Assembly: GCA_905215195.1 (NCBI GenBank)
Contig: CAJMPF010000004.1
Coordinates: 1-22,342 of the forward strand
From: an uncultured bacterium
GTDB lineage: Bacteria > Actinomycetota > Coriobacteriia > Coriobacteriales > Coriobacteriaceae
Reading direction: 5' to 3'
Length of the DNA: 22,342 bases
This document shows positions 21,814 to 22,342 of the stretch, one piece after another. Both the position numbers and the translations under genes were made by a program. Each line of letters begins with the position of its first letter. The stretch's first letter is position 1. The notes below the pieces were generated by a model that worked only from the letters and a program-made list of their open reading frames with translations, did not search any database and was not told the origin of the DNA.

Positions 21814-22342
21814 TGTTAGCGCCGGGCGATTTTAGCCGCTAATAGTCAAACTATTTTGACCAATCCCGGTCACCGAATAATGGCCACCGTGCCTCCCCGC
21901 CGCCACTACGCTGGTGGTGCCAACACGCCGGCGTTAGGAGGACCATTGAGGTGAACGAGAGACACGATGACCTACAGGAGATTATAGACGCCGCGCTCCG
22001 GGAGATGGCCGCGGAGAAGGGCGACGGGTTCGACCCGCAGGCATGCAACCTCGCTGAGTTCTGCAGGAGGACGGGGCTCACCCGCTCCCGCGCGAGGACG
22101 GTCAGGGCCCACGGGTTCAGGGCCCTGCCCCACGGGAACAGCGGGAGGAGGGCCGCGCCGGGCGTGCTTGCCGGCCACACCGGCCTGGTGGACGACCTCC
22201 TGCGGAAGGGCGTCACCAACTCGCAGGTGATATTCGAGCGGCTGCTCGGCCAGGGCTACGCCGGCGGCCTCACGACGGTGAAGACCTACATCGCCGCGCA
22301 CCGGGACCTCGTGCCCGCGAAGAGGCTGCAGGCGGCCCCGCA
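21814..22342 (+). mobile_element. Left end of an IS21-family element, cut by the window
   Basis: The element probably begins at TGTTAGCGCCGGGCG (21814), upstream of istA. A short palindrome, GTCAAA/TTTGAC at 21845-21860, lies in the terminal region, as in the multiple transposase-binding repeats of IS21 ends. istA starts at 21951 and runs off the edge. The precise left boundary is an inference; no right end is available for comparison. Confidence 0.6.
21951..22342 (+). CDS. istA: IS21-family transposase IstA, N-terminal part
   Basis: The first 130 codons of an IstA-like transposase, open to the window edge. It begins at GTG 21951 with TTAGGAGGA just upstream. A first helix-turn-helix-like segment (LAEFCRRTGLTRSRARTVRA) is followed by a basic linker and a second one (LLRKGVTNSQVIFERLLGQG, then YAGGLTTVKTYIAAH). 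This matches the pattern of the N-terminal DNA-binding regions of IS21 transposases. The catalytic DDE domain and istB should lie to the right. High GC and clean coding suggest a recent insertion compared with the decayed IS21 copy at 18471-18800. Confidence 0.75.
   Translation, partial: MNERHDDLQEIIDAALREMAAEKGDGFDPQACNLAEFCRRTGLTRSRARTVRAHGFRALPHGNSGRRAAPGVLAGHTGLVDDLLRKGVTNSQVIFERLLGQGYAGGLTTVKTYIAAHRDLVPAKRLQAAP

Overview
The window looks like a piece of a Collinsella-type Coriobacteriia (Actinomycetota) chromosome. This is inferred from the strongly GC-biased third positions of the housekeeping genes, the actinobacterial character of RpoB and RpoC, and the style of the insertion sequences. 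I ran no database search, so the genus is a judgement.

Positions 1-14,420 are a stable housekeeping block. It holds the 3' tail of an unknown gene, a repeat-rich spacer, an M24 metallopeptidase, a second repeat-rich spacer, and folC on the minus strand. Then, all on the plus strand, come rplJ-rplL behind an L10 leader with an attenuator, galU, and rpoB-rpoC. The classical rplJL-rpoBC cluster is split by galU. Each of the three units has its own terminator, and promoter candidates are visible, so ribosomal stalk, UDP-glucose synthesis and RNA polymerase genes look transcriptionally separate. RpoC carries a C-terminal extension of about 230 residues. It contains a helix-hairpin-helix module that reads like the DNA-binding C-terminal domain of the RNA polymerase alpha subunit.

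The two spacers flanking the metallopeptidase gene contain matching sets of palindromic elements. In these elements the arms differ between copies but stay self-complementary within each copy, while a core, an outer arm or a loop is conserved.

From 14,422 to the end the window is an accessory region with lower and uneven GC. An apparently intact IS3-family element sits exactly at the rpoC terminator. It is followed by unassigned sequence, a two-gene operon (a Panacea/DUF4065 protein and a coiled-coil, three-segment membrane protein), frameshifted relics of IS481- and IS21-type elements, a DUF2971 gene, a broken HicB antitoxin, a small membrane protein with a winged-helix-like N terminus, a possible transposase tail, and the start of an IS21-family element cut by the window edge. 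The Panacea operon is the best candidate for an undescribed toxin-antitoxin or phage-defence system. The RpoC extension is the most interesting feature of the core block.
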